Assembly (NCBI GenBank): GCA_947683425.1
Contig: CANTUQ010000077.1
Span: 4,639,459 to 4,703,458, forward strand
Length of the DNA stretch: 64,000 nt
From: Excoecaria cochinchinensis
Lineage: Eukaryota > Streptophyta > Magnoliopsida > Malpighiales > Euphorbiaceae
Direction: 5' to 3'
Positions 33,301 to 43,529 of this stretch are shown here, one piece after another. Each line of letters starts with the position of its first letter. The stretch's first letter is position 1. Under the pieces are notes generated by a model. It was given only the letters and a program-made list of their open reading frames with translations. It searched no databases and was not told the DNA's origin. Both the position numbers and the translations under genes were made by a program.

Positions 33301-34267
33301 TGGGAATGACATTCCAACATTGCAAAAGGTTAAGCAATGGTTGGGGAAATGTTTCTCAATGAAAGACTTAGGTGAAGCTGAGACAATACTTGGTATTCGG
33401 ATCTACAGAGATAGATCGAATCGGCTATTGGGACTAAGTCAAGATAAGTACATAGACAAGGTACTAAAGCGTTTTAGTATGGGAGACTCAAAGAAAGGGT
33501 ACATACCTTTGGCTTTGGGAGTTCCTTTAACTAAAGAACAGTGCCCTAAAACCAAAGAGGAAAGGGACAACATGAGTAGAATCCCATATGCATCTGCTAT
33601 TGGATCTATCATGTACGCTATGTTATGTACTAGGTTGGATGTTGCTCATGCACTGAGTATAACCAGTAGGTTTCAGCAAGACCCTGGTGAAAAGCACTGG
33701 TCTGCTGTAAAAGGGATTCTAAAGTACCTACGAAGGACTAAGGATCACTTCTTGGTGTATGGTGGTCAGGAAGAGCTCGTCATACAAGGCTATGCCGATG
33801 CTGCTTTTCAAACCAGTACTCAGGACTCAAGATCGCAATCTGGATTCATTTTTGTTTTAAACGGTGCTGCTGTCAGCTGGAGAAGCTCAAAGCAAGAGAC
33901 CGTTGCCGACTCAACTACAGAATCTGAGTATATTGCAGCAAGTGAGGCTGCAAAAGAGGCTGTTTGGATTAGAAATTTCATTTCTGGATTAGGAGTGGTC
34001 CCAAGCATCCTAGATCCATTAGAAATTTTTTGTGACAACAACGGGGCCATTGCACAGGCCAAAGAGCCCCGGTCACACCAGAAATCCAAACACATACTCA
34101 GGAGGTACCACCTGATCAGGGAAATCATTGATCGTGGGGACGTCAAGGTCAGCAAGATAGCAAGTGAAGACAATGTAGCAGATCCTTTGACGAAACAGTT
34201 GCGCCCAAATCTGCACGAAGCTCATTTGAGATCATTCGGTCTTAGGGCTATGCCCAATTGGGACTAG
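30305..34267 (+). CDS. Element F Gag-Pol polyprotein, 1320 residues, unbroken
   Basis: Starts MASSNNNFSLRS. Gag with the pattern KLNGTNFIDWSRNLRI lies at residues 18-33, and the CCHC knuckle (CFHCNKIGHWKKNC) at 260-273. Protease has DTG at 308-310. Integrase has its zinc region from His445/His450 to CEPC, and catalytic Asp506, Asp569 and Glu605, with the 35-residue spacing between the last two. RT carries YVDD at 992-995. RNase H has Asp1165 in YADAAF, then TESEY and DNNGAIA, and the end is LTKQL...MPNWD. The length is typical for a copia gag-pol in one frame. No stop, frameshift or lost catalytic residue is seen. It would supply all enzymes for its own retrotransposition in particles in the cytoplasm and integration in the nucleus. 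Confidence 0.97.
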   Translation: MASSNNNFSLRSVLEKDKLNGTNFIDWSRNLRIVLKQEKKSYVLDAPLPQEPGRNASAVQRETFETKKSDSNDVTCLMLATMVPDLQKQFMDQEAYAIMVHLKEMFQEQARHERFVTTKALISCKMAAGTPVSTHVLKMKGYLDTLEKLEVQVPKELATYLILGSLADDYDPFVMNYNMHAMNKSVTELHGMLKNAEENIRKTNPILMVQGGIKKGPAKGKGKGNAKPKNDLARFKSNGSTPQAQSKPKAQKPKESESTCFHCNKIGHWKKNCALFKEEQKKNGAKASSSGIFVVEINLSISTTWVLDTGCGSHICSNVQGLRNRRLLGKNEVDLRVGNGARVAAMEIGDYQLTLPSGLCLILENCYYVPAMSRNIISVSLLDLDEFDFVIKNGNAHIRRQGISYGNAMLQNGLYILDLSNKESIYNINTKRVKSNELNPTYFWHCRLGHANEKRISRLHKTGVLGSFDLESYDTCEPCLHGKLTKSPFNKKGERTNGLLELIHTDVCGPLSTQARGGFSYFVTFTDDFSRYGYVYLMKHKSETFEKFKVFKNEVENQLGKSIKAIRSDRGGEYLSQEFDCHLKECGIISQLTPPGTPQWNGVSERRNRTLLDMVRSMMSQANLPVSFWGYALETAAFLLNRIPTKAVEKTPYKVWTGKEPNMSFLRIWGCESHVKKLTSDKLESKSTVCLFVGYPKETKGYYFYSQTENKVFVARKAVFLEKEFLLKKDSGSKVELGEIQTPQTPIQDELEMGSSSQPIVEQEPIAQVPRRSGRVRQGIERYGFLITDSDTIELVDREDPTTYREAIESPDSKYWLEAMKSEMQSMYDNQVWTLVDPPEGAKVIECKWLFKLKADKTYKGRLVAKGFRQTHGVDYDETFSPVVMLKSIRILLAIAAYHDYEIWQMDVKTAFLNGNLLEDVYMTQPEGFVNPKHPKKVCKLQKSIYGLKQASRSWNLRFDEAVKEFDFVKNEDEPCVYKKVSGSIVVFLVLYVDDILLIGNDIPTLQKVKQWLGKCFSMKDLGEAETILGIRIYRDRSNRLLGLSQDKYIDKVLKRFSMGDSKKGYIPLALGVPLTKEQCPKTKEERDNMSRIPYASAIGSIMYAMLCTRLDVAHALSITSRFQQDPGEKHWSAVKGILKYLRRTKDHFLVYGGQEELVIQGYADAAFQTSTQDSRSQSGFIFVLNGAAVSWRSSKQETVADSTTESEYIAASEAAKEAVWIRNFISGLGVVPSILDPLEIFCDNNGAIAQAKEPRSHQKSKHILRRYHLIREIIDRGDVKVSKIASEDNVADPLTKQLRPNLHEAHLRSFGLRAMPNWD

Positions 34268-34271
34268 TGCT

Positions 34272-34281
34272 AGTGGGAGAT
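34272..34281 (+). other. Element F polypurine tract
   Basis: AGTGGGAGAT directly before the 3' LTR start TGTTAGTG. Confidence 0.85.
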
Positions 34282-36181
34282 TGTTAGTGTAAGCCCTAGC
34301 CCCAATACATTGTAATAAAACACTTTAGTTAATAAATGAGGCATTTGTTTTATCCATTGTATTCCTGTGCATGTCAATTGATAGAACTATCCAAGAATGT
34401 TGTTTCAGTTTAAGTTATCATGTGTGAGGCACATGGTTGTAAGACCTTGAAACAAATGAGACTTCATTCTAAATATCCCTAGTCAGTCATTGTTATGGGA
34501 ATAACAAATGAATTAAGACTAGTATGCTCTCTCTGATTAGTTGAGTTCTGTCTTACGGATCATAAGGACAAAAGTGTCAATCAGAGATCATAGATACATG
34601 TTTGTAACATGGTATTTGGATACGATCCACACATGAGAACACTACATGGTACAAGTCATAAGTGTTCCTCATATGCAAGTTTTGTATCGGAGTTCTTAGA
34701 CCTAAAATCTCTATGAAACTCTTTATGAATTACTGTGTACTTTGACATACACCTAACGTGCTCGTAACTGAGTGACAAGTATGGGTATGCTTGGGTATGC
34801 ATTGATTCATGTTAGAGAGCATGAGAGAAGTGAAGGGATTACCCCTCTCTATAAGAGAGAAAATATCATCGGCCACTTGATCAGTGAACTGAGAAGTGTA
34901 TGGCCATACCGAGATGAAATAATGAGTAACCATTATTTATCTGAGAGTTCAGTGTCACTGGAATATCAAGAAAGGAATTAACTTACATATAAGGATGACT
35001 AGTTCCATGCCTTATATTAATTCTGATATTTATGGGTAAGGGACTATATAAAATTGCATTAGGTCACTAAATGCCAATTGCATTTTCATTTAATTTGGAA
35101 TGCTATAATATCTTGCTAGAGAATATATATAGCCTTTGAATTAATTCTTAATTCATTGCCAATATTAAATGGACCTATAGGATCGCACACAAAGCATTGG
35201 GCTTAAAATATTTAAATAATGTATTGGGCATTAATTTGGACTTTTAATTAAAGTCAAATTAATGTATGTAATGGATATTTAAATTGCTATTGGACCTTGG
35301 TCCATGAGAGAGAGAATATTCGGCCCACATAGGATTAATTTCAATTGATTAATTAAATCAATTAAGTTAATTGAGTATTAAATCCTAGTGGCATTTAAGT
35401 CAAATTAAATCACCTAATAATTACCATGTCCTAGCCGAAATTCCAAGTATGATATACAATAGAATTTCAGCACATGATTAAGTGATTGTATATTTGATTA
35501 AATATATGTTAAGGTAATATTTCAAATTAATTTGAATTTTGAATTCAAAAGTGAGTTTGAAATAAATTGTGTTACTTATCTTTAGGAAGGATTTTGAGTT
35601 TGAATCAGATTATCTAAAAGTAATTGAAATTCAAATCAAATACTTGCCAAAAAGATAATATACAATTATATAGAAAAGATAAAAGAGAAAGATAAAAACC
35701 TAAGTGTGGTGGCTAGGTTTTTGCGTGAAATCTCTCTCTCTCTCTCATTTTTCTTCTTGGCCGAAATACACAAGGAGAAGGATTCTTCCTTGCTTGCTTG
35801 TGACTTTGAGCATTCTTTACACATAGTAGAAGGACAAGATCAAGTCTTGTGGCTTCAAACTAATTCTATTACACAATACATATTTAGTAAGCTAGCACTT
35901 TCGGTTTTGAGCCGTCTTTGCAAGTGTGTGTGTGAGAATAGAGAGGAGTGGCGAAAAAGGCTGTTCCTTGGCATTGGTGGTGAACATCTAAGGTGGACAA
36001 GATCATCTAAATTGCTGGTCATCATCAAATTCAATTTGAAAGGCATCTAAAGTTGTAAGTTATTAAAACCCTAAAATTGCATGTTTCCGATTCTTGTCAT
36101 GGAATTGTTTGGCATGTATGATCAAATTTTTTTGTTTTCCACTGCGTGATCATCATACACATACCATGACATATTCCATCA
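34282..36181 (+). repeat. Element F 3' LTR
   Basis: 1900 bp, colinear with the 5' LTR without indels. Differences noted: CATGTG/CCTGTG near the start, GGGTG/GGATG, TCCGCC/TCGGCC and CCGCTG/CCACTG. Confidence 0.95.
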
Positions 36182-36675
36182 GCTAGTCATGTAATCTACT
36201 TTATATCTTACTATACATACATACATGTCATTCTAAACTCATTCACATGTAACTCTATATGCATATCATTGCATACATGGTTCACCATGCTCAAGATATT
36301 TTAAATATATGCTTGTTAATACGCATCATCATTCGTGATTTATCATACTTAATTTACACATGGATATACGCATTCACATTTACACTTATTCACCTTCACA
36401 TTCTTGTTGTACGCATTCATATTTAAGACTATACATATTCACATTCAAAACTATAGCATTCGCATTCATGATTTATCATATTCGCATTCACATACTTAAT
36501 TCATCACACTTAGAACACTTATAGCTCATATATATATTAGTATGCATAATTTATCATACTTAGGATACTCATTTTATAAAGATAAATGTGTTTTGGACAA
36601 GTCATGGGAACTCGGGGTGAAGTTCGGGTGCATTTCGGGAAGAAAAACACCCTAAAAAGACAAAACAGGAAGGGG

Positions 36676-36785
36676 TCACGGTGGTAATGACCTTGTTGTG
36701 ACCGTGAGGTCCACAAATAGGCATTCTGCCTGCTAAAAACATATGTCACGGTGGCAATGAATTTCATTGTGACCGTGACATACAA
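36676..36785. repeat. Palindrome array, type TCACGGT/ACCGTGA, in LTR D
   Basis: Two long inverted repeats, GTCACGGTGG...TTGTGACCGTGAG and GTCACGGTGG...ATTGTGACCGTGAC, about 70 bp apart. LTR fragment B has the same type. Confidence 0.75.
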
Positions 36786-38024
36786 AAATAAGCAAAACGG
36801 AAGCTAAACTTCAGGACTGCTTCGCACCACAATTTTGTACAGCCCAAACCGAAGTCTTACACTCACTTTTTGGCAAATGTCCCTCATAACATATCTTCCT
36901 CTATCTCTTATTGTTAAAATGGGACAAGTTTCAGGGAAAATGGATTTTTAAAACATCAGATATGAAATAAACAATATAGACTGTTCCAGTGAACCCTATA
37001 AGGTAGAGACACATTTGTTTGTGCTATTTTTAGGGGTCTTAGAGCCAGAATTAGCTCATAATCATTTCTGACAAATTGATAGGTATAGAAGTCATGGTTC
37101 GGATGAAGTAACAAAAACTCAATGTGGAGTTCTGAAACTCCAGTTATGCCCAAAATACTATACGGAGGTCTAGTAAGCTATTAGCAGAATTTTCCCTAAC
37201 ACTAGGGTTCATACTTTTCATGCTTATTCACTTAGTATGCTCATGGATTTTGTTCAATACTCATCACACATCATGTGTACACTTCAAGTACACCTCTATC
37301 AATTAACACATAATCATGCATCAATTACACATCAAAGTCATTTATCCATCACATATACTCAAATAAAATTAACATAAGAACACATATATCCCAAACCTCA
37401 AAATGGGTTGCTGGACACTCTCAATCTCCAGCTACACCTTCTCCTTTCCCTTAGCTTTCCTCTTGTCCAAATCTTACACAAAATACAAATATAATCTCTC
37501 TCTTAGTCCATACTCAAGATTCAATCCAAATCCAACTCAAAGAAAGGGAGTAGAAGAAAGGATACTCATATAAACATCAGCTTACTTACCTTTTTGGTTT
37601 AACTCTTCAAACCAATCCACATGCAATCAAATTCCAGATTTAATTGAGAAGAAATAGAAACTCAAACTCAAGAGATGAAGGAATATAGAATTTTGAGGAA
37701 AGCAAAGAATGGGAAATGCTGTCAAATTCCACTACCAATTCAGCCTCTTCATAATCTTAAATTGCATGCAAAAAGGGTTGGCTGTCTCATGGGAGAAGCC
37801 ACACGTGGATTCCACTAATCCCATCCACCAAAGTTGCACCTCAATCCTTGGATATTAACCACTTAATCCCTCATAATAATTATGTCCTTTAATTGTAACT
37901 TTTCCTTTTTCAATTACACCCTTGGCCCATTAATTACTCACTTAATCCAATCTCATTAACACCCTAACATGCAATTGACACTTAAATCCAACTAGGGTAC
38001 ACTTTGGGGTATTACAAGCCAAAT

Positions 38025-38032
38025 CTATAAAA
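38025..38032 (+). promoter_or_regulatory. TATA box of the antisense extra ORF
   Basis: CTATAAAA about 130 bp before the ORF start. Before LTR D inserted it was directly downstream of the CCGTCTG motifs at 23672-23716. Confidence 0.5.
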
Positions 38033-38158
38033 CCCAGCATTTTTCTTGGATTTCGTGCCTCTTCCTTATTTTAGCTTCATAATAGGCTCTTTTCTCTAGC
38101 TTTTTCCCTTTTTTCCTCCTTTATTCCCCTTAGCAACTGTGACTTTAGCTGTTGAGAC

Positions 38159-39511
38159 ATGAATTGTCCTTTTCTTCCCAAAATGTACCGTATCTTAGAC
38201 GATGCTCAAATTTGGGAACACAGCACTCTTGCCCCCCTTTCTAGACTGAGGTTTTTACGAAGAGTCAAGATAGACTACAACCTTCTTTTGGCTGCGACCC
38301 ACTTCTGGGATCCTCGTTTTCATGTTTTCAGGTTCACCTATCAGGAAATATGCCCCCTGCCTGAAGAACTTGCTGCTATCGTCGGGAGTTGGTATCCTCC
38401 TGGTGCTTTGCCCTGCATACCCCGCTGTGGTTTGATCCAAAACCGGGATATTGCTCTGTCCTTAAGTATAGCTCCTTCTGACGCTGCTCGTCTAGTTCCT
38501 CAGGGCCCAGTATTTGCTTTGGAACCTCTGATTGAAGCAATGAATAAATTCTCCAACATTCCCTCATACAGCGTAAGTGTCCTCTTCCTTTTCTGCCTAA
38601 TGAAATATCTAGTCATGACCTCAGAGGAACTGCTCGGAGACCCCCGTCTGTTTGGAATTCTGGACGACTTTCACCGCGGGCTGACCCCTTTCCCTCTCAT
38701 TCTGGCTGAGACTATCTTGGGTTTGGACTATGTTCGTTCCGGGCCTACCACTTCATTCTCTGGGAGCCCCTTATTAATTCAGGTACGTCATTATTTTAAA
38801 AGGTAGTGCATCCCTTGTGGATTTTCACACTAGCTTTTCTTAGCGGGAAGTGCGTCCTTTCGGATTTTCACACAACCCTATGCCTAATTTTTGCCTGAAG
38901 TAAATCCAACTTACTCCAGCGGCTTTTCTTTGCCTTTTATTATATTCTCTTTGGCTTTTATTTTTTTTCTTTGTTTCCTCTTTCAGATTTGGCTGCAGGA
39001 GAAATTAAAGCTTTTGTCAGAGCCACCTCCTAGAGTCATTAATCAGTACTCTGCGAAGTGTTTTCTTCCTCGCCGGTGTCTGTACTTACCTGAGACCCCT
39101 GACGAGGGCATTACCAGATTCAGTGAGATATCAGATGAGGATATTAGCTTCACGCACGCTTGGCTTCCCTTGTCCAGTGCAGTTATTGATGGGTCTTCAG
39201 GATGCGTTCCCCTATGCGGGCTTCGCGAGGAAACTTTCTACATTACGGCGCGTTGCTCCCGTCAACTTGGAGTGACTCAGGATGTGGTTAGAATCCCTCT
39301 ATCCTTTCGAGGTGGAGTCCTTTCTATAGCTTTTGCCTCCCGCTATCATGAGCTCTGGAGCCAACTTCCATTGAAGACTATCATTCCTTTATTTGGGAAC
39401 CATTCGGCTATTTCTACCAGTGCGTACAAGGGATGGATACTTAGCCCGGCATCTGATAACCGAACACGGCGACTGAGGCACTTGGCTAGCGAGGGTAGTA
39501 GTAGGGCATAG
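38159..39511 (+). CDS. Antisense extra ORF of element G, two exons, about 382 residues
   Basis: It runs opposite to gag-pol, between integrase and the 3' LTR. Exon 1 is 38159-38782 and exon 2 is 38987-39511. The 204-bp intron starts GTACGT, ends CTCTTTCAG, keeps the frame (phase 0) and contains a stop that splicing removes. The exon 1 pattern ATHFWDPRFHVFRFTYQEICPLPEE resembles plant transposon-derived proteins of DUF7745 or plant-mobile-domain type (pattern only). Exon 2 has TRFSEISDEDISFTHAWLPL. A polyadenylation-like AATAAA lies at 39579-39584. Extra ORFs in both orientations are established for Tat elements, but their function is unknown. Unlike gag-pol of the same copy it has no stop. 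Confidence 0.7.
38783..38986 (+). other. Intron in the antisense extra ORF
   Basis: Donor CAG/GTACGT, a T-rich tract (38951-38984) and acceptor TTTCAG/ATTTGG. Both flanking exons are in the same frame. Confidence 0.65.
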
Positions 39512-40015
39512 TTTAGCTTTGCATGCGTTTTGAGCAGTATGTCTCTTTTTAAAGCAGAATTGGACAATAATGTAAATGAATAAATCAAATCTTATTTCAT
39601 TTCACGAAATTGTGTACATTTCAGTATGATTTCAAAATACCTGATCATTTTGGTACCGATTCAATCATGCAAGATTACATTCATACATGGAACCGAATCT
39701 TGACAACATCAAACTCCTGTCTCCAATCAGCCCTCTCGGGTTTTCATGATTGGATATTTTCTCTCAAGCCTCTAATTTTTGCCCAGGATGCCTTTTTTCG
39801 GTTTTCACCCTGACGAGGCATCCAATTTTAGCAAGGCCGCCTTTTTTCGGTTTTCGACCCGCGGGGCTTTTATTCTCTTCTCTTGATTTTGGTCTTTAGC
39901 CATGGAACCTTTTGAGTCTGTCGACATTGATCGGTTCCTTGAATTCATTACCATCGCTATCCGATAAGATTGCGGCTCCTTTAGACAACAGCTTCTTGAG
40001 GATAAACGGCCCTTC

Positions 40016-41008
40016 CTAGGTTGGTCTAAATTTTGCCCTAATATCCGGTACACCTGGCCTCATCTGTTTCAACACCAAATCCCCCTCCTTCAACGGATGC
40101 TTTTTCACCTTTTTTCCAAATGATCTGGCCAGCCTCTTCTGATAGATTTGATTATGATAGTAAGCTTTAAGCCTACTCTCATCCGATAAGTTCAAATGCT
40201 GTAACCTCTGTTGTGCCCATTCGGCCTCCGAAATCTGAGCTTCCATGATTACTCTCAGCGATTTGAGCTCTACCTCGACTGGCAGCACTGCCTCTATCCC
40301 ATAAACCAGAGAATACGGTGTAGCGCCTGTAGATGTCCTCACCGTCGTTCTGTAACCCCACAGTGCAAAGGGGAGCTTCTCTGCCCAGTCTTTGTAGGTT
40401 TGGACCATCTTGGCTAGGATCTTCTTGACACTCTTGTTGGCGGCCTCTATTGCCCCGTTAGCTTGCGGTCGATAGGGGGAGGATTTATGGTGCTCGATTC
40501 CGTACTTCTCATGAAGCTTCCTGGTTTCCCCCATGAACTGTACCCCATTATCAGACACTATGTGATGTGGGAGGCCGTATCTGCAGATCAGCTTTCTTTC
40601 AATGAACCTGGCCATGTCTCTTGCGTCGATCTTCTTAAAGGACTCCGCCTCTACCCATTTTGTAAAATAGTCGATTGCGACTATTATTTATCTGTGCCCG
40701 TTGGATGCGGTAGGGTGGATCTCTCCAATAATGTTTATTCCCCAAGCAGCGAATGGCCAAGGTGATGTTAGGCTATGTAGCTCTGACACTGGCAAGTGCC
40801 TTAAATATGCGTACTGCTGGCATAGCTGGCACTGCTTAACATATTTTGAGCAATCGTTATCTATCGTAAGCCAGTAAAAGCCTTGCCTCATGATCTTCTT
40901 GGCTAATGTCAGCCCGTTCATATGGGCTCCGCATACTCCGGCGTGTGTTTCTTCCAGTACCCTCTTGGCCTCTTTTTCATCCAAACACCACAATTGGATA
41001 CCATCAGC
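40016..41008 (-). pseudogene. Element G integrase
   Basis: Zinc-binding region at 40993-40800 (ETHAGVCGAHMNGL ... CQLCQQ). The catalytic core has IIVAIDYFTKW, SDNGVQF and the Glu block PQANGAIEAANK. The C-terminal block follows with KKHPLKEGDLVLKQ. It is read in one frame with stops at 41006-41008, about 40685-40687 and 40013-40015. After the last, the tail (EGPFILKK ... INVDRLKRF) continues to about 39900. Order and motifs fit the Tat lineage, which has no chromodomain. A relative (element C) is truncated before this domain by the window end. Confidence 0.85.
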
Positions 41009-41825
41009 TTACCGTTTGTACAACATCCCATTTATGCAGATGAACTGAGTAGAAAGCTTGCGAATCATTCTCTGATCCTTTTCGGTAGCCTCCTCTACAA
41101 ATGTCGCATTCTCTAGATAGTTCATAATGTCATGATACCACGGCTTCCCATCTGCCACTTCTACCTCCATAACTGATTTGGATTCGAAGCTAGGTCTTTC
41201 GGAGCTATAGATCAAAACTGGCTTCATTACCACTCCTTCAGGGTTGTCCCACATTGATACTAATGTGGCGAGCGCATCGGCTAACTGATTCTCATCCCTT
41301 GGAACGAAATGGAATGTAAATACTTCAAACTGACTGCTTAGGCCCCTCAAACGTTGGATATATGGCATTAGCCTCTCTTCTTTCACGGCCCATTCACCTC
41401 GAATTTGATTGACCACCAGGGAGGAATCACCGAACACTTCCACATTCTTTGCTCCTAAGGCTATTAAGGCCTCCAATCCAAAAATACACGCTTCATACTC
41501 AGCTTCATTATTGGTAGCCTTGAATCTCAACTTCTTCGCTAAGGGAAGCTTCTCATCGTCCGGAGATGTCAAAATGGCTCCTACTTACTCCTTTGCTATT
41601 TACGGCTCCATCAAAGTGCAATTTCCAACCCTGAACTTCGATGGCGGTCACATCCTCATTTGGAAAGTTAAACTCGTATGAGTCTCCTTGGATCGGGTGT
41701 TTTGCTAGAAACTCCGCCACTGCACGTCCCTTGATGGTCTTCCGAGTAACATACTCTACATCGAATTCTTGAAGTAACAACAACCACCTACCCATTTTCC
41801 CAAGTAAGGACGGGGCATCTTGCAA
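41009..41825 (-). pseudogene. Element G second (archaeal-type) RNase H
   Basis: After the tether (LLLLQEFDVEYVTRKTIKG) a second RNase H domain starts with the block LHFDGAVNSKG. It continues with ATNNEAEYEACIFGLEAL, VFGDSSLVVNQIRGEW and VPRDENQLADALA. All four acidic catalytic positions can be picked out. A one-base frameshift near 41575-41590 separates the first block from the rest; element C keeps an open frame here. A second RNase H of this kind is established for Tat/Ogre elements, where the original RNase H acts as a tether-like domain. Confidence 0.85.
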
Positions 41826-41882
41826 GTACCTCAGAGGATTCTGCTTCGCGATTGCCTGTACCTTGTAGGCTTGAAAGTAATG

Positions 41883-43508
41883 TCATAATTTCTTAGAAGC
41901 CCAGATTACTGTAAGGAAAATATTTTCTACTTCTGTGTATTTGACCTCATAGGCCAAGAATTTCTTGCTGAGGTAGTAGACAGCAAATTCCACTCCAAAT
42001 TTGTCCTCTTGGGCCACCATAGCACCTGCGAAACTGTCTTCTATGGCCAGGTATAGGATCAGTGGCTTGACTGGCTGTGGCGGTCTCAATACCGGTGGAT
42101 TCAACAAGTATTCTTTGACGGTATCAAAAGCCTTCTGACAACTCTCCTTCCACACTACTGGTTGGTCTTTTCTGAGTAGTTTGAAGATCGGTTCACAGAT
42201 CGAAGTAAGCTTAGCGATAAACCTACTGATGTATTGCAACCTACCCAGAATGCTTCTTACATCCTTCTCCTTCTGCGGTATCGGCATTTCCCTGATGGCC
42301 TTAACCTTATCCGGGTCAATCTCAATTCCCCTTTTACTAACTATGTGTCCCAAGAGCTTCCCTGAGGTAACACCAAAGATACACTTTTTAGGATTTAATC
42401 GCAGGTTGTACTTATCTATCCTTCGGAAGAACTTTTCTAAGGCTTCAAAATGACCTTCTCTAGTGGCTGACTTGATCATCATGTCGTCCACATATACCTC
42501 CACTTCTTTATGGATCAAGTCATCCAGTATTTTTGTTGCCATCCTCTGATAAGTGGCTCCTACATTTTTCAGGCCAAAAGGCATTACCCGATAAGCATAA
42601 GTCCCGCATTCCGTGATGAACACTGTCTTAATTCGGTCAATTATTTTATTGAGAATTTGATTGTAGCCCGCATAACCATCTCCAAAGCTATACATCTCGC
42701 AAGCAGCGGCACTGTCTATCAGCATGTCTATATGGGGCAATGGAAAGTCATCTTTTGGACAGGCCTGATTCAAGTCCCGATAATCCACGCATACCCTTAC
42801 TTTGCCATTCTTTTTGGCTATGGGGACAACATTGGCCAACCAAGTCAGATATTGCACCTCAACTAGAAACTTGGCTTTGATTTGCTGGCGAATCTCCTCT
42901 TTCACTTTCTCCGCCCATTCTGGTCTAAGCCTTCTCAACTTCTGCTTAACAGGTTTATGGTCTGGATAGGTGGGAATAGCATGCTCCGCAACCTCCCGAT
43001 CGATTCCTAGCATATCTTCGTAGGTCCAGGCAAAGACTTTTTCATATTTTTTTAAGATTCTCTCAAATTTTTCTCGCTCTTCAGGAGTTATATTTGATGC
43101 TATCAAAATTTCTTTTGGGTTTTCTATGGTTCCAAGATTAAATGGAGTAGCATCAGTTGAATCAATATCAAATATGGATGGATGATCATGATCATGCATA
43201 GTGAAATCATCGGAAACATCACACAAGTAAGCAAAATCTTTCAATTTATTAATAAGATTGAAATTGTCATTAACATCATTGAAAAGTTCTGGAGCAAAAA
43301 GAAAATCTAAACTAACCTCCTCTTCCTCCTTTGCTGGCATATCTGCTGCGGTCGATGGTCCTGCGTCACTTCGGCTCTTCAGAGGCTCCCCAATCAACTC
43401 CTGCATGGTTTCCTCTACCTTCGCCTTCCCTTTCAGCTGGGCGGCTACCATTTTCTCAGTCATCACTTCTTCAGGCATCTCACGGTCCCAAATTGTCTTA
43501 CTGGTCAT
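41883..43508 (-). pseudogene. Element G reverse transcriptase and first RNase H
   Basis: A 541-residue open segment. The first 140 residues are an acidic linker. RT follows with VRVCVDYRDLNQACPKDD, FPLPHIDMLID, motif A SFGDGYAGYNQ (relatives usually have SFMDGYSGYNQ), MPFGLKN, the catalytic YVDDMMIKS (about 42480-42500) and GKLLGHIVSKRGIEIDP. RNase H (LILYLAIEDSFAGAMVAQ ... AVYYLSKKF) lacks the normal first Asp, in line with its degenerate role in this lineage. The segment ends in a stop at 41883. Motif content makes RT itself look undamaged. Confidence 0.9.
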
Positions 43509-43529
43509 GATTTCTTCGTCCCAAAAGCC

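Larger units (their letters stand above)
26625..36181 (+). mobile_element. Element F: complete, young Ty1/copia element
   Basis: Two LTRs of exactly 1900 bp (26625-28524 and 34282-36181) differ at about four positions by eye, 99.8% identity. The flanks are GCTAT (26620-26624) and GCTAG (36182-36186), a duplication with one mismatch. Primer site, long leader, one unbroken gag-pol ORF and polypurine tract are all present. Integrase precedes RT, which defines Ty1/copia. I do not assign a lineage firmly; TAR/Tork-like is possible from the Pol sequence. It sits inside solo LTR D. Confidence 0.95.
23723..38016 (-). repeat. Solo LTR D, Tekay-type, interrupted by E and F
   Basis: The + strand runs TGTGACGCCCC to GGGGTATTACA and is flanked by AGCCA at 23718-23722 and 38017-38021. 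Removing E and F with one TSD each leaves about 3.09 kb. Orientation is minus: the hairpin (25766-25801), the palindrome ATAGGCATGCCTAT (26517-26530), the TCACGGT array (36676-36785) and the purine block (complement of 37437-37452) come in the order seen in the other Tekay LTRs. There is no internal sequence, so it arose by LTR-LTR recombination. It separated the two halves of the promoter between G's extra ORFs. Confidence 0.88.

Noticed and set aside
40463..40765. Open frames on the + strand opposite G's pol (for example 40463-40765, 42510-42866, 43258-43566)
   Set aside because: They mirror integrase, RT and linker codons on the other strand and show no domain pattern of their own.
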